17,845 nucleotides of DNA, from assembly GCA_019113455.1 (NCBI GenBank), contig DXHG01000121.1:1-17845 (forward strand). Direction: 5' to 3'. The notes beneath the pieces were generated by a model that worked only from the letters and a program-made list of their open reading frames with translations, was not told where the DNA came from and did no database searches. The position numbers were made by a program, and so were the translations under genes. Within the stretch, counting starts at the first letter, position 1. Each line of letters starts with the position of its first letter. Positions 14,119-17,845 of this stretch are shown here, piece after piece. The DNA comes from Candidatus Treponema faecavium (GTDB lineage Bacteria; Spirochaetota; Spirochaetia; Treponematales; Treponemataceae).

Positions 14119-17100
14119 ACCACACCGCGTCTCCCGCTTCTGCCTGCTCCATTCCGGCAGTATCTGCCGCATCAGCCCAGTGAATCTGTGCGGCAAGCGT
14201 CTCTCCGGCAATAAAATCCCTGAAAAGCTCAAACGCACTTTTTAATTCGGCATTGCCGCTCACATGCAGACAGATTCTGTCCGTTACTGCAAAACCATGC
14301 TCCTTGCGCATATTCTGTATGCCGCGGACAAGGTCGCGCGCCAAACCTTCTTTGCGCAGTTCGTCGGTTATTTCGGAATCAAGCGCCACGGTGAGCGTGC
14401 CGTCGTTGACAACTTTTAAGTGCTCTTTTTCAAGCCGTTCCACAATAATGCAGGAACTGTCTATTTCGATTGTTTTGCCGCCGGCGTCGAGGCTGAGCGT
14501 CGCACCGTCAAGCACAGACTGTATCGCATCCTGCCCCAGCTCCGCAATGCAGGCAGAAGCCTGCTTCATCAGCGGACCGAGCTTTTTGCCAAGCGTCCTG
14601 AAATTCGCTTTCGCACGGTACTCCACCAGCTCGTCTTCGCGTTCGTGGAACACCACTTTCTTTACATTGAGCTCCTCCCTGATGCTTTCTTCCATCTCGA
14701 GCAGCACCGTTTTTTCTTCGGGATTGCGCGTTACAAACGCAACGCTCTTAAGCGGCTGTCTGATTTTCAGATTGAACTGATAGCGCAGAGACCGCCCCAT
14801 AGAAACCGCCTTCTGCACCGTATCCATCTTGAACTCAAGCGCGGTATCGCGCATACGCGCGTCGGCGCACGGAAAATCAGCCAGATGCACGGATTCCGCA
14901 TCGGTGCTGCTCCGCAGATTCTGCCACATCGCCTCCGTAATAAACGGAATCACCGGAGCCGCCGTGAGCGAGAATGTTTTCAGCGCGTAATACAGCGTCT
15001 CATACGCTTCTTTTTTATCCGCGTCGTTTTCGCTCTTCCAGAAGCGGCGGCGGCTGCGCCGGATATACCAGTTATTCAGCTGTTCGATATAGGCAACAAG
15101 CGGGTCAATCGCCCGCGACAAGTCGTACTCATCCATCGCCGCCGTTACGTCGGCAGCGAGCTTCTGCGTAATCGAAAGGAGCCAGCGGTCAAGCAGATTT
15201 GCCGGAAGCGTGTCGGCAAACGCCGTACCCGTCGCCTGCACATTGTCTATATTGGCATAGGTAACAAAGAAGCTGTAGCTGTTCCACAGCGGTATCAGAA
15301 TACTTTTCAGCACATCGCGCACGCCCTCGTCGCTGTATTTGAGGTCGTCTGCCTTAACCGCCGCCGAATGCATCAAAAACAGCCGGATCGCGTCCGCGCC
15401 GAACGTATTGAGCGCCTCAACCGGATCCGTGTAGTTGTTCAGGCTCTTTGACATCTTTTTGCCGTCGGACGCGAGCACGAGCCCGCTCACGATACAGTTC
15501 TGAAATGCCGGACGGTCAAGCAGCGCGGCGGCAAGCACCGTGAGCGTGTAAAACCAGCCGCGCGTCTGGTCAAGTCCCTCGGAAATAAAATCTGCCGGAA
15601 AGTGCGCCTCAAAATACGCCTTGTTTTCAAACGGATAATGGTTCTGCGCATACGGCATGGAACCTGACTCAAACCAGCAGTCAAGCACCTCGGGGATACG
15701 GCGCATCGCCGCGCCGCAGCTGCACGGAATCGTAATTTCGTCGACAAAATGCTTGTGCAGGTCTTTGGGATACACGCCTGAAAGCTCTTCAAGCTCTTTT
15801 CTGCTTCCGACGCACACCGTCTTGCCGCAGTCGGGGCATTTCCATACCGGCAGCGGATTGCCCCAGTACCGGTTGCGGCTGATTGCCCAGTCCCTTGCGC
15901 CTTCAAGCCATTTGCCGAACCGGCCCGTCTTTATATGCGCCGGCTGCCATGTAATTTGATTATTGGCCGAAACCAATTTATCGCGGATAGACTCAACGCC
16001 GACGAACCAGCTGCCCACCGCGCGGTAAATGAGCGGGCTCGAACACCGCCAGCAGTGCGGATAAGCGTGCAGAATCTGCTCGCGCTTAACCAGCCTGCCT
16101 TCTTTTTTAAGCCGCTCGATAATATCCTTGTCGCAGTCTTTGACAAACCGTCCCTGATAGTCGGGAACTTCTGCGGTAAACCGACATTCGTTATCAATAG
16201 GACACACGGTCGGGATGCCCGACCCCTTAAACACCTTATTGTCGTCTTCACCGAATCCGGGCGCCGTATGCACAATGCCGGTGCCGTCTTCTGTCGAAAC
16301 ATAGTCGGCGTTAAACACGCGGAACGCTCCGGCACTGCCGTCTTCACGAACGGCAAGATCGGAAAAATACGGAAAGAGCGGCTCATAGCGCATACCGAGG
16401 AATTCCCGCCCCTTCCTGCGCCACACTATCTCGCAGTCTTCAGGCTTTTTATAGTATGCGCCGATGCGCGAGGCGGCAAGAATATAGTATTCGTCGCCGT
16501 CGTGTATTTTCACGTATTCAATGTCGGGGCCCATCGTAAGACCGAGGTTTGACGGCAGCGTCCACGGAGTCGTCGTCCACGCAAGCAGATACGTCGCGCC
16601 GTTCGCCGCAGAAGCGTCATCAAAACCGGCAGGCACTTCGGTTACCTTAAACCGGATCGTAATCGCCGGATCATGCACATCCTTATATCCGCCGAGATTC
16701 AGCTCGTGGTTTGAAAGCACCGTTGAGCAGCGCGGGCAGAACGGAAGTATATAGTGGCCTTCGTAAATAAGCCCTTTTTCCCACAGACTCTTAAACACCC
16801 ACCAGATTGATTCCATATAATCCGGTTCCATCGTCTTATAGTCATGGTCAAAATCAACCCAGCGGCCAAGGCGCGTTATTGTCTGCCGCCACTCTTTGAC
16901 ATACCGCAGCACGGCAGCGCGGCACGCCTCGTTGAATTTGTCAACACCGTACTTTTCTATATCAGTCTTGGAATTCAAGCCTATTTCTTTTTCGATGAGG
17001 TTTTCGACAGGCAGCCCATGACAGTCCCAGCCGAACCGCCGCTCTACCCGTTTGCCTTTCATCGTCTGATAGCGGGGAATAATATCTTTTATCGTACTGG

Positions 17101-17281
17101 GAATAAAATGCCCGAAATGCGGCAAACCGGTTGCAAAGGGAGGGCCGTCGTAAAACACGTATTCGGGCGCATCGCGGCGCTGGTCAACTGATTTTTTAAA
17201 AATATCTTTTTCCTGCCAGAACGAAAGAATGGCTTCTTCCTGCGCAGGGAAATTAACTTTGGGATCTACCGGCTTATACAA
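14096..17281 (-). CDS. ileS: Isoleucyl-tRNA synthetase, long eukaryote-like (type 2) form
   Basis: Charges tRNA(Ile) with isoleucine in the cytoplasm and edits mis-activated valine. In 1061 residues: DGPPFATGLPHFGH with the class I HIGH motif as HFGH at 55-58, GWDCHGLPVENLIEKEIGLN soon after, CPRCS near 182-186 at the start of the editing insertion, CPDCGKTVC near 481-489 and CSCG near 521 (probable zinc sites), LDCWFESGSMPYAQ, and KMSKS at 609-613. A long anticodon-binding and C-terminal region (DUF5915-like) follows. The length and HFGH form fit the eukaryotic-type IleRS known in spirochaetes, commonly linked to intrinsic mupirocin resistance, rather than the roughly 930-residue bacterial type. 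The start is TTG 17281, with a perfect AGGAGG 6 nt upstream. First gene of a four-gene operon. A CATAAT at 17313-17308 (minus strand) is a possible -10, but no good -35 is visible. Confidence 0.97.
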   Translation of the reverse strand: MYKPVDPKVNFPAQEEAILSFWQEKDIFKKSVDQRRDAPEYVFYDGPPFATGLPHFGHFIPSTIKDIIPRYQTMKGKRVERRFGWDCHGLPVENLIEKEIGLNSKTDIEKYGVDKFNEACRAAVLRYVKEWRQTITRLGRWVDFDHDYKTMEPDYMESIWWVFKSLWEKGLIYEGHYILPFCPRCSTVLSNHELNLGGYKDVHDPAITIRFKVTEVPAGFDDASAANGATYLLAWTTTPWTLPSNLGLTMGPDIEYVKIHDGDEYYILAASRIGAYYKKPEDCEIVWRRKGREFLGMRYEPLFPYFSDLAVREDGSAGAFRVFNADYVSTEDGTGIVHTAPGFGEDDNKVFKGSGIPTVCPIDNECRFTAEVPDYQGRFVKDCDKDIIERLKKEGRLVKREQILHAYPHCWRCSSPLIYRAVGSWFVGVESIRDKLVSANNQITWQPAHIKTGRFGKWLEGARDWAISRNRYWGNPLPVWKCPDCGKTVCVGSRKELEELSGVYPKDLHKHFVDEITIPCSCGAAMRRIPEVLDCWFESGSMPYAQNHYPFENKAYFEAHFPADFISEGLDQTRGWFYTLTVLAAALLDRPAFQNCIVSGLVLASDGKKMSKSLNNYTDPVEALNTFGADAIRLFLMHSAAVKADDLKYSDEGVRDVLKSILIPLWNSYSFFVTYANIDNVQATGTAFADTLPANLLDRWLLSITQKLAADVTAAMDEYDLSRAIDPLVAYIEQLNNWYIRRSRRRFWKSENDADKKEAYETLYYALKTFSLTAAPVIPFITEAMWQNLRSSTDAESVHLADFPCADARMRDTALEFKMDTVQKAVSMGRSLRYQFNLKIRQPLKSVAFVTRNPEEKTVLLEMEESIREELNVKKVVFHEREDELVEYRAKANFRTLGKKLGPLMKQASACIAELGQDAIQSVLDGATLSLDAGGKTIEIDSSCIIVERLEKEHLKVVNDGTLTVALDSEITDELRKEGLARDLVRGIQNMRKEHGFAVTDRICLHVSGNAELKSAFELFRDFIAGETLAAQIHWADAADTAGMEQAEAGDAVWYVRIDKA

Positions 17282-17287
17282 AATAAT

Positions 17288-17293
17288 CCTCCT
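17288..17293 (-). promoter_or_regulatory. Perfect ribosome binding site fixing the TTG start of ileS
   Basis: AGGAGG on the minus strand, 6 nt before TTG 17281. It is the strongest Shine-Dalgarno in the window, paired with a weak start codon. It settles the start of ileS in the absence of a nearby ATG. Confidence 0.85.
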
Positions 17294-17354
17294 AACATAC
17301 AGCCGCCATTATGGCATAAACGATAAAAAAAAGCTATAGAGCGCACGATGTCTC

Positions 17355-17845
17355 GGTTATGCTTCGCGTGCGGTGGGATGCTGCTGCGATTCTGCTTCTG
17401 CGCGTGCACGCGGCGTTTTTCTTTGCGGGTCTCCCGCGGGGTGTTTTGCGCTTGCACGCAGACCTGTTTTTGTCAGCCTGCGGCTGCGGGCTTTCTTTCT
17501 TATTCTCTGTAATTCGATTTTCCGGGGAGGAAGGCAAACCGTTTCTTCAGAGGCGGATGCCTCCCTCCCCAGCCCGCTTCCTGCCCAGTTTGGGGCATAG
17601 TCCTAAACTGGCATGAGAACAGTCTCAAGCCTATTTGCCGATGGCTGTCAGATTTCCCATTTAAAAAATAAAAATTTGCCGATTGCTAATTTAAATTTTG
17701 CCGTTTATCCGGTAAGAAATTTGCCATCGGCCAGCGAGGCATTTGCAATCGGCAAACTTTTACTTTGCCGACGGCAAACAAAAAATTTGCCGTCGGCAAG
17801 TGCGCCGCTGGCCATCGGCAAAATTCATGTCTGATAAATGGCAAA
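17355..17845. repeat. Composite dispersed repeat element, copy B, inverted and cut by the window end
   Basis: This gene-free stretch upstream of ileS repeats the components of copy A in reverse-complement order. An edge (GCGTGCACGCGGCGTTTTTC, about 17401-17420) matches the reverse complement of 2166-2193. Next comes an extra internal block with GCGGGGTGTTTTGCGC (about 17437) and CTTTCTTATTCTCTGTA (about 17495-17511), both resembling the left edge of copy A near 1613-1665 in direct orientation. A CCTCCCTCCCCAGC block, a hairpin (17585-17611) and the palindromic array follow. So copy B is inverted overall but carries a duplicated or rearranged edge. Short frames here are judged non-coding. The element continues beyond the window; its outer start is approximate. 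Confidence 0.72.
17675..17845. repeat. Symmetric palindrome array, copy B (eight of nine units visible)
   Basis: Units start at 17675, 17697, 17720, 17742, 17764, 17786, 17808 and 17831. The centre unit is TTTGCCGACGGCAAA at 17764-17778 (centre 17771). Centre-to-centre offsets (-89, -67, -44, -22, 0, +22, +44, +67) equal those of copy A; the ninth unit would fall at about 17853-17867, outside the window. The stretch 17697-17845 matches the reverse complement of 1863-2011 at 137 of 149 positions, with no gaps. Spacers at offsets about +33, +55 and -55 are identical between copies, so this is one element copied, not two independent arrays. A further TTTGCCGATGGC at 17634-17645 may be an eroded outer unit. 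Confidence 0.92.

Noticed and set aside
14119..14238. Longer start for the lipoprotein gene inside ileS
   Set aside because: The added Arg-rich residues precede and disrupt the lipoprotein signal; they are shadow translation of the ileS C-terminal region.
14420..15451. Long plus-strand frame opposite ileS (343 codons)
   Set aside because: It lies entirely within the well-supported ileS gene, is Arg-rich, and has no recognisable domain.
17297..17845. tRNA or other structured RNA gene upstream of ileS (including a T-box leader)
   Set aside because: I see no cloverleaf, no T-box bulge motif and no intrinsic terminator before the ribosome site; the region is explained by the repeat element.

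Overview
The window looks like a chromosomal segment from a spirochaete, most likely a Treponema species of intermediate GC. The indications are: two adjacent motility-associated factor (MAF/DUF115) glycosyltransferase-like genes, a long eukaryote-like isoleucyl-tRNA synthetase, several lipoproteins, a long acidic protein with a VLSYIDQMLENLPEDKI-type tail, and frequent GTG/TTG starts. This rests on recognising families by eye; no database was searched, and I do not name a species.

Layout: the left edge (3-314, +) holds the end of an Asp23/Gls24-family gene. It converges with pcnB (324-1538, -), whose promoter lies at 1548-1577. Between pcnB and the next gene is a gene-free stretch (about 1578-2242) filled by a repeat element. 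Its core is nine 15-bp palindromic units spaced 22-23 bp apart and arranged symmetrically about position 1937. A small membrane-protein gene (2243-2551, +) converges with a two-gene minus-strand unit: a DivIC/FtsB-like protein (3175-3720) and threonylcarbamoyl-AMP synthase (2564-3154). A divergent intergenic region (3721-4036) carries a near-consensus promoter and a hairpin plus T-run leader that drive a five-gene plus-strand operon (4037-11265): acidic coiled-coil protein, unknown 272-aa protein, two MAF-like proteins, and a membrane protein with a degenerate GGDEF-like domain. Its genes overlap or lie 1-10 nt apart.

A 14-bp-arm bidirectional terminator (11281-11321) separates this operon from a convergent four-gene minus-strand operon, read in the order ileS (17281-14096), a lipoprotein (14118-13204), a uracil phosphoribosyltransferase with a long N-terminal extension (13185-12109), and a TPR lipoprotein (12112-11321). 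Upstream of ileS (17297-17845) is another gene-free stretch holding a second copy of the repeat element in inverted orientation, cut off by the window end.

The most unusual content is this pair of repeat elements. By hand alignment, 1863-2011 and the reverse complement of 17697-17845 are both 149 bp and match at 137 positions without a gap. The spacing of unit centres (-89, -67, -44, -22, 0, +22, +44, +67, +89) is identical in both copies as far as the window allows. The element is a palindrome built from palindromes, with a neighbouring hairpin and inverted-repeat edges. I recognise no described family that fits it. The two copies face each other across about 15.7 kb of essential genes.
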